From Perkinsela sp. pyNocScin1 (Eukaryota; Euglenozoa; Kinetoplastea; Prokinetoplastida; Perkinselidae), in the NCBI GenBank assembly GCA_964019655.1, contig CAXHTR010000007.1, positions 248,001 to 312,000 of the forward strand: a stretch of DNA of 64,000 nt, written 5' to 3'. The translations under genes and the position numbers were made by a program. Below are positions 55,559 to 64,000 of this stretch, in pieces. Numbering within the stretch: position 1 is the stretch's first letter; each line of letters opens with the position of its first letter. The notes below the pieces were generated by a model that was not told the origin of the DNA, did not search any database, and saw only the letters and a program-made list of their open reading frames with translations.

Positions 55559-56395
55559 ATGAAATTCTCTATCCCCACCCTCTCATTCGCAGACATACCA
55601 GGCGCCGGGCGATTTACCCGAGAGTCTGTGTCCCAACAGACAGCGATGGAGATGCTCTGCGCGGGATCCGCTGATTTGGATCGTATTCAAGACAAAGATG
55701 GCGAATTCACTGATATTCAAACATGGAAAGGCCTCCAATTCGACAGTGATGGAAATATAATAGAGATCGTTTTCAGGCCCAACCAAGGGCTCGGCTTGTT
55801 CGCTGACAGTGACGAAGAGGAGGACACTGATGATTCGTTTCCAGCGATTGGCCGTGACGGCGCGCTGGACTTCCAGTGGATTCCATGCTCGGTTCGCATT
55901 TTCGACGCCCACGATCTCGCACTCCACGGGACAGTTGACACAACGGTTTTCCCTCGAAAACTCGAGCGACTGATTATTTCAGCCAATGAACTCGACGGAG
56001 AATTGAATCTACTTGGGCTTCCTCGGACCCTCAAGCTCTTTCACATTCAATTTAACAAATTTTCAGGGAATATACGCATCGCTGACCTTCCGCGCTGCCT
56101 GGAGTCCTTCGAGGCTGCCCAGAACGCTTTTACGGGTGAAATTCATCTCGGAGACCTGCCGCCGTGCATGCGACGCTTCTCCGTGCGAGGGAATCGGCTT
56201 TCTGGTAAATTGGACATGCGTTCCCTCCCTATAAGCCTCGCAAGTCTTGATCTCACGCGCAACGACTTTGCACAAGATACTCTGGTGGCCAACATCGACC
56301 ATCTTCCGATGTACTGTATCACTATCGATAAGGCCAAGTTCGGCAAGATTATTGATGACGAAGGGGATGACATGAAAGATCGAATGGCGTCGTAG
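55559..56395 (+). CDS. LRR family protein, 278 aa, 7 repeats
   Basis: The start at 55559 gives MKFSIPTLSFADIPGAGRFT; 21 upstream codons are not family-like. Head 'QQTAMEMLCAGSAD', cap 'DIQTWKGLQFDSDGNIIEI', then an acidic insert ('LFADSDEEEDTDDSFP') before the first repeat. Seven LRRs follow. The tail carries a D-x-x-G cap ('FGKIIDDEGDDMKDRMAS'). The serine-rich leader has no long hydrophobic core. The acidic insert at the same point as in the 5278 and 49286 genes shows that this loop tolerates insertions. Confidence 0.9.
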   Translation: MKFSIPTLSFADIPGAGRFTRESVSQQTAMEMLCAGSADLDRIQDKDGEFTDIQTWKGLQFDSDGNIIEIVFRPNQGLGLFADSDEEEDTDDSFPAIGRDGALDFQWIPCSVRIFDAHDLALHGTVDTTVFPRKLERLIISANELDGELNLLGLPRTLKLFHIQFNKFSGNIRIADLPRCLESFEAAQNAFTGEIHLGDLPPCMRRFSVRGNRLSGKLDMRSLPISLASLDLTRNDFAQDTLVANIDHLPMYCITIDKAKFGKIIDDEGDDMKDRMAS

Positions 56396-56629
56396 GAACT
56401 ACTGTGTGTTTTGCACTGTGGCGTCTTTGCATTCCCTGCTATATTTCGATTAAAAAAGAGCAAATTTTTGACGCAATGCCACCATCCCTACTATAAACTC
56501 CTATAAATCATATGAAACGCATATCAGCTGGGTTCAGTTGATGCATATATCATATAGCTTTGAACTTCCCGCCATTCGTCACCTGCGTTCAATGTATGCT
56601 TTGAAACCTTTCGCTCTCTAATTAAATCA

Positions 56630-57538
56630 ATGCTCTTCCTCCTCAGCACCGCTGATACCAAGCTTGGACGCTTTGACGCTCATATGCTCTCCCCACAGGA
56701 CCGCATGGAGATCTTTGCCGAAGGCTTTGCCCCGCAGAGTCGCAGATACTTCCAGGACGACGATGGAGCCTACCTGCCAATCAGTAAGTGGAAAGGCGTT
56801 AGACGCGACAACTATAATAGCCCAACCTCGATCAACTGGAACGATTTCTGTGGAATTGTAGCGAGAGAGATGGAGGGTTTCTTTTGCGTTTCAGCCCTAC
56901 CAGACACGATGAAAGTAATTAATCTGATCAGCACGAATTTCACCGGGTCAATCGAATTCGATGCGCTCCCGAAAAATCTTCGCGAATTCACTATGTCTGG
57001 CCATCAAATGAGTGGCAGCGTGGACCTGACGTCGTTGCCAGAGCAGATCAGGAAAATTGAGTTCTCCAAAAGAGAGCGCTCCGCATGCGAGGGCTTCTCT
57101 GGAACCATCTGCCTGACGCAGCTGCCGGCGTTTTTGCAGATTTTGGGCCTTGAGGACGGCTCGCTCACGGGCACACTCAACCTGCAGCGCCTGAACAAAT
57201 GCCTTGAGCGCCTGAACGTGGACAAGAACATATTTGAGGGATCCCTCGACCTTTCTGGCCTCCCGGCCAGCCTTTTTGAAATCAACGTCGGCAGCAATGC
57301 GCTCTCGGGGACTATCGACATCTCCAGTGTTCCTGAGACACTCCGGTATCTCTGCATTAGCGAAAACGCGTTTTCGGGGGTTTTGGACTTAAGAAAGGTG
57401 CGGGAGTCCCTTATCGTCACAACGACCAGTCGGTCGGCCGCCCTGTTTAGGGGAGCTTTCGATCGGTCTGCCCCATTCTCGAACCCTGATCTCGAGGTTT
57501 TTCATCGCCCAATCAAGTGGACCGGTTCGTGGCAATAA
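56630..57538 (+). CDS. LRR family protein, 302 aa, 8 repeats
   Basis: Start MLFLLSTADTKLGRFDA, head 'PQDRMEIFAEGFAPQS', cap 'PISKWKGVRRDNYNSPTSIN', in which the cysteine is replaced by arginine. Eight repeats follow. The third has a six-residue insertion ('FSKRERSACEGFSGTICL'), rare in this family. The tail ('FDRSAPFSNPDLEVFHRPIK', ending 'WTGSWQ') is not repeat-like. The upstream region holds TTTCGCTCTCTAATTAAATC directly before the ATG. Confidence 0.91.
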   Translation: MLFLLSTADTKLGRFDAHMLSPQDRMEIFAEGFAPQSRRYFQDDDGAYLPISKWKGVRRDNYNSPTSINWNDFCGIVAREMEGFFCVSALPDTMKVINLISTNFTGSIEFDALPKNLREFTMSGHQMSGSVDLTSLPEQIRKIEFSKRERSACEGFSGTICLTQLPAFLQILGLEDGSLTGTLNLQRLNKCLERLNVDKNIFEGSLDLSGLPASLFEINVGSNALSGTIDISSVPETLRYLCISENAFSGVLDLRKVRESLIVTTTSRSAALFRGAFDRSAPFSNPDLEVFHRPIKWTGSWQ

Positions 57539-58123
57539 TTTTATAAACAATACGAAATTCAGTAAAATAGTCGTTGAGGTGAAATGTGTGCTCCTTTTCG
57601 AGTTTTTCAATTGCTTCAGCTTTGCGCCTTTTATTTACGATGAGCACACAAACTATTCACGGTAGGGGCCTGCAGAGTAGAAAGAACACCTGATATGGCA
57701 AAGTCCATGAACACAGCGCAAGCAATAAAGGTTGGGGCCTCATCAACTTAAAGATAATTATTTCTTTCGTCATCGGAAAATATCTTTGCATTGGCACCCG
57801 CAGCCTTCATAAACTCTTCACCAATACAAGTGACATACATCAAATTCCTCCTCTTGCCGATACAGCACTGGTGTTTCAAGATCCGTTTACAGGTGGCTTT
57901 CTGGGTCTGAAGATTATTGAACGAGGAAATACTCACATTTGTTGCTCAGGAACTCCAAAAATGACCAAGCTTCAAAGATGTACTGATCTGGTGATCGTAA
58001 TAACACCCGGTGATACACATAGTCTTTCACCTCAATTGTTCGTTAGACGTTCCAATCGATATAAGAAGCTTTTTATCTTTACGAATGAGCGCACTGCCTT
58101 TTTTCAATTTACATCCATTCCCA
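57539..58123. other. Gene-free spacer
   Basis: A 62-codon minus frame at 57748 and a plus frame at 57871 overlap and match nothing known. No RNA gene is apparent. The last part is pyrimidine-rich (GCCTTTTTTCAATTTACATCC) before the next start. Confidence 0.4.
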
Positions 58124-58978
58124 ATGCTCGTTATCCTCTCCACTGCCGACACAGACCCCCTCAGCCGCGTCGGCAAGGCCTCGCTGAGCCCGCAGACGCT
58201 CCTTGAGCTCCTCATTAGCGAGCTCGAGGATTCCAAGGGCATCACAGCTTCGGACGCCACCGACTGCACGCAGTGGCACGGCCTCCAGTTCGACGACGCC
58301 GAAGCCCCCCTCACCATCGACTGGTCGTTCTGCAAATGTGGCAAGGGCGGGATGCCAGTGCAGTGGATCCCAGACACTGTGACCCATTTCGACGTCGCCT
58401 TCAATCAGCTTTCGGGGACTATTGACCTTGTGATGTTACCGACAAATATTGTGCACTTTGACGTACAGTGCAATCAACTGACGGGGAGCCTTAACCTCAC
58501 ACAGTTGCCACCGAAAATCGAGTGCATACGACTCAACGACAACAAATTTACTGGAAGTTTACATCTGGCAGGCCTCCCAGACAGCTTGAGCCAGCTCTGG
58601 CTGCAGCACAACGCCTGCAGCGGGAATATCGACCTATCGCACCTGCCAGTCGGCATGACCGACTTGGACCTCAGAGAGAATATGCTCACGGGAAGCTTAG
58701 ATTTAACGAAGCTCCCTGGGAGCATGCGCGAGCTCTTTCTGTCTGGAAACGAATTTTCGGGTGAAATAGACCTTAGCTGCCTAACGCCGGCGCTCGAGCA
58801 GCTCATTCTGTACGGCAACAATCTCACGGGGTCTATTGACCTGACGGGCGTGCGTGCGACAGTGCGACAGCTGAACCTGTGCAACAATCATTTCGAGGGT
58901 GAGGTGCCTATCCCGAAGGCGCTGCGATTCGCTGTGCACCTCGAGGGGAACGCAGATGTTGAGAGTTTCATAGAGTGA
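58124..58978 (+). CDS. LRR family protein, 284 aa, 8 repeats
   Basis: The start at 58124 (MLVILSTADTDPLSRVG) fits the family leader; 38 in-frame codons upstream are excluded because they include the pyrimidine tract. Head 'PQTLLELLISELED' replaces the usual ME by LE. The cap is 'DCTQWHGLQFDDAEAPLTID'. Eight regular repeats end with 'LCNNHFEGEVPIPKALRFAV' and a short acidic tail. It is the last gene of the plus cluster and is convergent with the 59603 gene. GC-rich. Confidence 0.92.
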   Translation: MLVILSTADTDPLSRVGKASLSPQTLLELLISELEDSKGITASDATDCTQWHGLQFDDAEAPLTIDWSFCKCGKGGMPVQWIPDTVTHFDVAFNQLSGTIDLVMLPTNIVHFDVQCNQLTGSLNLTQLPPKIECIRLNDNKFTGSLHLAGLPDSLSQLWLQHNACSGNIDLSHLPVGMTDLDLRENMLTGSLDLTKLPGSMRELFLSGNEFSGEIDLSCLTPALEQLILYGNNLTGSIDLTGVRATVRQLNLCNNHFEGEVPIPKALRFAVHLEGNADVESFIE

Positions 58979-59602
58979 GAGAGGTGTAAATCGTGGAAAA
59001 TGTAATTTTTTTGTAAAAATGTGGAAGTGCTCTGAAACTATCACGAGTTTTTATGTATTCAGATGAAGATTGTCAGTCAATATCGAATGAAAGCGATCAA
59101 TTCAAGAGATAGAAGCAGATATCGGCAGAGGTTTAAAGATTCGGCATATACTGATTTTTTTCGGTCAGATGAGCGATGCACTTCGTGGCAAGTCTGTTTT
59201 GGTAGGAATGAAAGGTTTTAAAACTCTTGAGCGATCTCTTTGATTTTATGGCCGACAAAGACTCACAAAAATCAAATACGGATGAACATGTGAACATATG
59301 AGCGGCTGGAATCTGTACAAAGCTTCTATTGGGGTATCAGTGCTCTATCATCTCAGTCCCACCTTCCTTCCTTTCCATAAGTCATTCGAGACCTTCGCTG
59401 TGATCACAGAGCAGGAATAGCAACGAGTGGAACTTATTTGTATAATTGAATGCATTTTCTCTCAAGCTGGCTGCATTGTAAAAGAGTGGAAAAGTGTAAA
59501 CGTTTGAAAATCATGACAACTCACCTACAACTACCTTTTGTTCCAACACTTCTACATTAGATTTCTTCATTTCTATTTTTCGTATTATTGCTTTCAAACC
59601 CC
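58979..59602. other. Convergent strand-switch region
   Basis: Genes on both sides read into this AT-rich 620-bp stretch, so two polycistronic units should end here. I see no tRNA gene, hairpin-T-run or repeat. Termination function is inferred from orientation only. Confidence 0.55.
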
Positions 59603-60934
59603 TTACGCATCATACGTCTGCTCCATCATCTGCGATGCACCGGATCCTCGCTTTATCTTCTGTAACGTCTGATTGGCCCCAGCCACGACCTCCAAGCCCC
59701 TCGGGCTGCCCGAGACACCCGATATCCTGTTCCCAGATATGTCAATATTCGCGACCTCGACGCCTGCCATATCCACGATGCCCTCAAAGCCATTATCTCT
59801 CGCCCAGATCGATTCCAGCCCAGGCGGCAGCCTCGTCAGGTCAATACTGCCGCTCAGCTGGTTGAAGGAGACATCAAGAAATTCCAGAGCTTCCGGCAGA
59901 GACTCGAAATCGAAACTCCCCATGAAGCGGTTCGTTTCTATGTTAAAGAGCTCAAGCGATTCCGGTAGCTCTCGCGTGTCCACCTCGCCCTCCAGCGCGT
60001 TCTTCTGCATGTTGAGGAGCTTCATCTCTCGACTGAGCGCCACAAAGCTAAAATTCCCCGAGAAAGAGTTGCTCCCGATGCTCACGTTCTGCAGCGACTT
60101 GGGCCAGTCCAAGGGCGCCGGACTGCCTTTGAATGAATTCCGCTGAACGAAGAGCCACTGCAGATTTGGGGGCAAATTCGAAAAGTCGAGTACCCCTGAA
60201 AGCGAATTTCCGTAAAGCGCAATGACACGAGCGCTTATCGGGAGTTCTTTGGTTTCTAAACTTCCAAAGAATTTATTCTCATGCGCACGGAAGTCTTTCA
60301 GGGATGTCGGCGCATTTTCGAATTTTATCTCCCCCGTGAGTTCATTATGATTCAGATGCAAAAGCTCGAGGCCCGCATGTAGCGCTGTCAGGTCGACTGT
60401 CCCCGAAAATTTGTTCTGATGGACGCGGAGCTCTGTCATTGTGCTGGGAAGGCGGTGCAGCGCTAAATTTCCGCAAAATGAATTGTTCTGAATGTTCAGA
60501 AAATTTAAATTTGGTGGCAGCGTCTCGAAGTCGAATTCCCCTGAGAATTGATTTCTGCCGAGGTTGAAGTGGGTGAGGCCCTTGGGGAGGTCTTTCGTAC
60601 TCAAAGAGCCCGTCACCTCATTGCCATGAATTGAGAAAAATTCGAGTGATTGCGGCAGGTCAGTCGCTGTCAACGTGCCCTTGAGCGTATTGAACTCGAG
60701 CGTTATGCGCCGAACGGCCTGCGGCAAAAAAGCGATGCCGACGGTGCCGCCGAGGCAGGAATTGCTGAACTCGGGCTGGGAGAGCGTGATTTCGGTGACG
60801 CTGCCGGATGCGTCGCAGCGCACGCCCCGCCAGTCAGTGATATCGGCGTAGTTTCCCTTGCGGTCGAGGAAGCCGTCTTTGTTGCGGATGCGCTCGAAGG
60901 CCATTTCCATCTTGGCCTGGTCGGAGAGGAGCAT
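59603..60934 (-). CDS. LRR family protein, 15 repeats, with a stop codon in its leader
   Basis: The open frame begins at an internal Met ('MLLSDQAKMEMAFERIRNKD'), includes cap 'DITDWRGVRCDASGSVTEI' and fifteen regular LRRs, and ends 'GASQMMEQTYDA'. Upstream in the same frame the normal leader is still readable ('SLLLITTDPSLSRLDP') back to an ATG at 60989-60991. The third codon there is TAA (60983-60985). So the gene has either lost its leader and uses the internal start at 60932-60934, or is newly inactivated. All repeats are intact. Repeat layout is nearest subfamily B. Confidence 0.8.
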   Translation of the reverse strand: MLLSDQAKMEMAFERIRNKDGFLDRKGNYADITDWRGVRCDASGSVTEITLSQPEFSNSCLGGTVGIAFLPQAVRRITLEFNTLKGTLTATDLPQSLEFFSIHGNEVTGSLSTKDLPKGLTHFNLGRNQFSGEFDFETLPPNLNFLNIQNNSFCGNLALHRLPSTMTELRVHQNKFSGTVDLTALHAGLELLHLNHNELTGEIKFENAPTSLKDFRAHENKFFGSLETKELPISARVIALYGNSLSGVLDFSNLPPNLQWLFVQRNSFKGSPAPLDWPKSLQNVSIGSNSFSGNFSFVALSREMKLLNMQKNALEGEVDTRELPESLELFNIETNRFMGSFDFESLPEALEFLDVSFNQLSGSIDLTRLPPGLESIWARDNGFEGIVDMAGVEVANIDISGNRISGVSGSPRGLEVVAGANQTLQKIKRGSGASQMMEQTYDA

Positions 60935-61103
60935 CGGGTCGAGGCGGCTGAGGCTGGGGTCAGTGGTGATGAGAAGGAGAGATTAGAGCATTGGCAGATT
61001 GAAAAGATTCAAAAGGGAAAAGATTGAAAAAGTGATTGAGTTCTTTCTAAAGTTTGATGCAGATGAAAATCATCCAAAGTCTGAAGTTTCTTCTTTCGAT
61101 TTG

Positions 61104-61424
61104 CTAGGGCTTTTCCTCTGCACTGCGTGCTTGTTCTCTTTCTTCCACATTCTCTTGCTCTGTAAAGATTTCGATACGCCCGCCCTCCTCTTCCCTTCTG
61201 ATCCTGTCCATGAGGTCTTGAACTGAGGACTTCTTCCAGCTGAATAAGCTGACAAAGTCCCGAACGGAATATTTCCGCTCAAAGCGGTTTCCAAGGATCA
61301 TTCCCATCATTCGCTGCTTGTGGGCTTCACTTCTGTGCTCATGTGGGCGATAATGCGCGAACTCAGGAAGGGGATCAGGCCGTATGACCTTCTGCCGGGG
61401 TGCCCTATTCCGCTTGGATGGCAT
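61104..61424 (-). CDS. Small basic protein of unknown function, 106 aa
   Basis: Highly basic N-terminus (MPSKRNRAPRQKVIRPDPLP), a histidine/arginine-rich middle ('FAHYRPHEHRSEAHKQRMMG'), then a folded-looking segment ('YSVRDFVSLFSWKKSSVQDL', possibly helix-turn-helix-like) and an acidic end. It is not an LRR protein, which makes it the only non-family gene in the right-hand minus cluster. Nucleic-acid binding is plausible from charge alone; I recognise no family. Composition is coherent and the frame is the longest in the interval. Confidence 0.6.
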   Translation of the reverse strand: MPSKRNRAPRQKVIRPDPLPEFAHYRPHEHRSEAHKQRMMGMILGNRFERKYSVRDFVSLFSWKKSSVQDLMDRIRREEEGGRIEIFTEQENVEEREQARSAEEKP

Positions 61425-61537
61425 GAGTAGAGATCAATAAATAACTGCGAATAAGCGTTGATGTCATACAATATGGCCTAGATCTGGTGGAAAAAAAGTA
61501 CTAGAGTAAATAATTTGCTTCTATTCTCATACGTTTC

Positions 61538-62164
61538 TCAACATTCGTTTACGCTTGACCACTTTGCCGTTGAATTTTTACTAGGGACACCGATACGCAC
61601 ACCCTTTGCCTTTATTTTGACGAATCCTGGAAGCATATCTGCTTTGACGCCCTTCAGCTCAGCATTCTTCTCAGAAACAGTGAGCTCTATTAGTGTCTCG
61701 GGAAGGTTAACGAATCGACTGATTTCTTCAATGTCGTTCTTCTTGATGACAATCAGTTCCATCCTCGGCGGGAGCGCGTGAAAAAAAAGTGTTCCTGTCA
61801 CCTGACAGTCGATGATGCGCAGCGCTTTCATAACGACAGGGAGCTGTGTCAAATCAGCCTCGCCTCGAATAGCCTCAAAGTCGAGCCACATCGAATTCAC
61901 TTTCGGTGGGATCATCCGCATGTTGATCTCTCCCTTCACAGACTCAAAGAGAGAAATCCAGTGAATTTTGACGATGCTGTCATCCCTGCATGTGATTCCA
62001 CTCCATGTGCACGCATCCAGCGGGTCACCTCTGAGGCATTCCTTCACTGCATTTGGGTCGTCAAACGTCATGAATAGCTCCATGCGATTTTGGTCGGAGA
62101 GCATGGAAGGGTCGAAGCGGCCGATACAGCTCGGGTCTACTGCGAAGGATACGAGAGGGATCAT
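61538..62164 (-). CDS. Short LRR family protein, subfamily F, 208 aa
   Basis: Start MIPLVSFAVDPSCIGRFD, head 'DQNRMELFMTFDDPN', then 'RGDPLDACTWSGITCRDDSI' with the complete two-cysteine cap, and about five LRRs. The fourth is changed to 'IKKNDIEEISRFVNLPETLI'. The tail 'KIKAKGVRIGVPSKNSTAKW' is basic. It forms a tandem series with the copies at 62540 and 63795; the more distant 6903 gene belongs to the same group. A single solenoid of five repeats is probably too short to bind widely and may act as a small cap-dominated domain (inference). Confidence 0.9.
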   Translation of the reverse strand: MIPLVSFAVDPSCIGRFDPSMLSDQNRMELFMTFDDPNAVKECLRGDPLDACTWSGITCRDDSIVKIHWISLFESVKGEINMRMIPPKVNSMWLDFEAIRGEADLTQLPVVMKALRIIDCQVTGTLFFHALPPRMELIVIKKNDIEEISRFVNLPETLIELTVSEKNAELKGVKADMLPGFVKIKAKGVRIGVPSKNSTAKWSSVNEC

Positions 62165-62539
62165 TTGATTTTAGAATTTAGGAAGTATCTCGCATAAATG
62201 GGCAATCGAGTGAAGCAAGAGCAAGATTGGATACTCTCTCTTAGTGGTTCTCTTACTTGAGGCACAAGAAACAGATCTTCATAGAATCTTCCGAGATTTG
62301 CAACACTGCGAATCAAGATGAAAGTGCTTGATGAGATCGAACCAAAGCTTCAGTGAAAGGTTCTTACTACAGACCTTGATAGCAAATGCATGCGACTCAT
62401 TCTTTTAACATCGATATGAAGCGACATGTAACTGTATCAACCCTTAAAAAGGAAAATTTTGATTTGACTACACAGTATTCAGATACAGCCGTTCTTTACT
62501 CATATGTTTCTTTTTTCGATGTCTTATTATTTCATACTT
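62165..62539. other. Gene-free spacer
   Basis: AT-rich sequence of about 375 bp without a supported frame. It holds the 5' flank of the 61538 gene and the 3' flank of the 62540 gene. Confidence 0.45.
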
Positions 62540-63169
62540 TTACTTCGAATCTCCGAAGAGTGATAGAGAAGAGTCGAGCGAGTAATCGACTTCTTCAAAA
62601 GAATCGCTCTTCACCTGTATAGTAACGAAGTCGGGCAGCGACTCGACCTCACAACCGTTGAGCACTGCATTCTCCTCATGAATCTCTATTCCGACGAGTG
62701 TCTCGGGGAGATTTATGAAATTCGAAATTTCTTCGATGCGGTTTTTCTTGAAAGTAATTTCTTCAATTTTCGGTGGGAGCGCGTGAAAATCAAGTGTTCC
62801 CGTTACCTGGCAATTTACAATGCTCAGTGTGTTCATAGTGTTTGGTAGATGCGCCAAATCAGCCTCACCTCGAATGGGCTCATTCTCCAGCATCAGGAAC
62901 TCGACATGCGATGGCAGCATAGACATATTAATCTCACCCCTGACTTCCTCAAAGAGGTGAATCCACGTGATTTTGATGATGTGGCCGTCTTCACATGTGA
63001 CCCCAAACCACGAGCAAGGATCAAGCGGATCGCTTTGAAGCTTGTCATCGATATCATTCGGATCGTCGAAAGTTATGAAAAGCTCGAAGCGGTCGTGGTC
63101 AGAGAGCATGGAAGGGTCGAAGCGGCCGATGCCACTTGCATCAGCTGTGAAGGCTACGATAGGAAACAT
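62540..63169 (-). CDS. Short LRR family protein, subfamily F, 209 aa
   Basis: Start MFPIVAFTADASGIGRFD, head 'DHDRFELFITFDDPND' (ME replaced by FE), 'QSDPLDPCSWFGVTCEDGHI', then five repeats that align one to one with the 61538 gene ('KKNRIEEISNFINLPETLVG'). The tail is acidic and serine-rich ('SFEEVDYSLDSSLSLFGDSK'), unlike the basic tail of its neighbour but like the alternative-frame tail of the next copy at 63795. Intact and probably expressed. Confidence 0.9.
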   Translation of the reverse strand: MFPIVAFTADASGIGRFDPSMLSDHDRFELFITFDDPNDIDDKLQSDPLDPCSWFGVTCEDGHIIKITWIHLFEEVRGEINMSMLPSHVEFLMLENEPIRGEADLAHLPNTMNTLSIVNCQVTGTLDFHALPPKIEEITFKKNRIEEISNFINLPETLVGIEIHEENAVLNGCEVESLPDFVTIQVKSDSFEEVDYSLDSSLSLFGDSK

Positions 63170-63794
63170 TTGAAAGAAAATTGCAGGAATTACCTCTTAC
63201 AAATAAGCATTTGAATGAATACACGATCAAGAAAATAAAATTATCGCTCAAAAACATCTGAAAGCCTTCGATGATCTTTGAAATCTTAGTGCGGAACAAA
63301 GTCTCAACATAAAGATCTGATCGATTCGTCGGACAAGATAAACAGTGTTTGCTTTTTTAGCTCAGTGCATTCAAGAACGTTTCTGTTTACTTTGAGTGCA
63401 AAAAGGCATCGTCAACCGAAAGTCAGTGTACTTAAGACTGGTCCCTAAAAATGCCTATTTTAAGAGCCCGGACTGCACTCCTTGAGTTATTTCCTAATAT
63501 TCGCCATGGGCTCGGAGATCAGCTTATCAAAAGGCCTTCAAATCTCACAAAAGCATGTCCTGAATAGACAGATTGAGATGCTTTATGTGAAGTTTTCTGG
63601 CATCGATGTGATGGTGCTTGTTTCAGAGAATTTCTCTTAATCAAACTTTACCATGTTCTCATATTCCATTTCGAGACGTAGGAAATGCCGAATTGAAATT
63701 GAAGTGCATCGGCTTCACTTCATACACTGTCTTCAGCTACTCCAATATTCTACTTTTATATCAATGTCTTTCGCGTTTGATTCTTTCATGCGTT
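63170..63794. other. Gene-free spacer
   Basis: No supported gene between the start of the 62540 gene and the end of the copy at 63795. AT-rich, without repeats I can name. Confidence 0.45.
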
Positions 63795-64000
63795 TTAGTC
63801 CTCAAAGATCGAGAGAGAATCGATGTCGAGATAATCATCGAGATCTATCTTCGGCACTTTCTTGTAGGCACATGCCCCACCTTAATATCGACGAAGTCCG
63901 GGAGACAAGATAAATCAACACCATCCAGTTTTGCATTCTCCTCATCAATCTCTATCTCGACGAGTGTCTCTGGGAGGTTAACGAAATGCGAAATTTCTTC
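63795..64000 (-). pseudogene. Third subfamily F copy, partial, probably frameshifted near its end
   Basis: From the right edge the frame reads 'EEISHFVNLPETLVEIEIDE', then 'LSCLPDFVDIKVGHV' and a stop at 63845-63847. A second frame from about 63875 continues with 'YKKVPKIDLDDYLDIDS' to a stop at 63795-63797 and resembles the acidic tail of the 62540 gene. An indel near 63865-63885 therefore seems to have replaced the original tail. The upstream part of the gene lies outside the window, so whether the rest is intact cannot be judged. Confidence 0.65.

Overview
The window looks like nuclear DNA of a kinetoplastid protist. Four observations point there. (1) All convincing genes are intron-free and lie in long one-strand runs: minus from the left edge to about 29.6 kb, plus from about 30.0 to 59.0 kb, minus again to the right edge. 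That leaves one divergent switch (29.59-30.03 kb) and one convergent switch (58.98-59.60 kb). (2) Many starts sit 0-5 nt behind a pyrimidine tract plus AG, as expected for spliced-leader trans-splicing acceptors. (3) The gene at 28.3-29.6 kb has two C2H2 zinc fingers, a C-terminal OB fold and a mitochondrial-type N-terminus, the layout of a KREPA protein of the RNA-editing core complex. (4) Single-copy genes stand beside a huge tandem family, as in kinetoplastid surface-antigen arrays. A compact lineage such as Perkinsela or another early kinetoplastid is my guess, from general impression only.

Layout. The left array (0-21.4 kb, minus) and the right array (33.0-59.0 kb plus, then 59.6-64 kb minus) hold about 35 members of one leucine-rich-repeat (LRR) family: intact genes, near-complete copies with one frameshift or stop, and short relics. 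Each protein has a short hydrophobic leader, a conserved head ('LGR[FL]D...Q..ME', then 'F.D..G.F.DI..W'), and 4-16 LRRs of exactly 23 residues (consensus LPxxLxxLxLxxNxFSGxIDLTx). The tail is often a D-x-[DN]-G cap or an 'IVRND' tail. Subfamilies can be told apart: A, at 33.0, 36.5, 38.5, 40.1, 44.5 and 46.7 kb; B, 'ALMPTQSRME', at 9.7, 49.3 and 51.8 kb; C, 'MLVTPI', at 0, 2.9 and 8.2 kb; D, at 16.1 and 17.4 kb; E, at 42.1, 53.7 and 55.2 kb; F, short, at 6.9, 61.5, 62.5 and 63.8 kb; G, 'ETKY[VL]PR', at 5.3, 12.6 and 34.9 kb.

Between the arrays lies a single-copy island (21.6-32.65 kb). It holds a large unknown protein, a one-helix membrane protein, a MAPR/cytochrome-b5-like haem protein, lysyl-tRNA synthetase, the CFIm25 polyadenylation subunit and the KREPA protein on the minus strand. 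A beta-rich unknown, a HIT zinc-finger protein and a helical unknown follow on the plus strand.

The other notable item is a 730-bp element at 48,485-49,214 with hAT-type inverted ends (CAGGGGTTCT...) and a perfect 8-bp target duplication, apparently a non-autonomous DNA transposon. I saw no convincing tRNA or rRNA gene and no CRISPR array. The function of the LRR family is not shown by the sequence; secreted or surface recognition proteins with a pseudogene archive is an inference.
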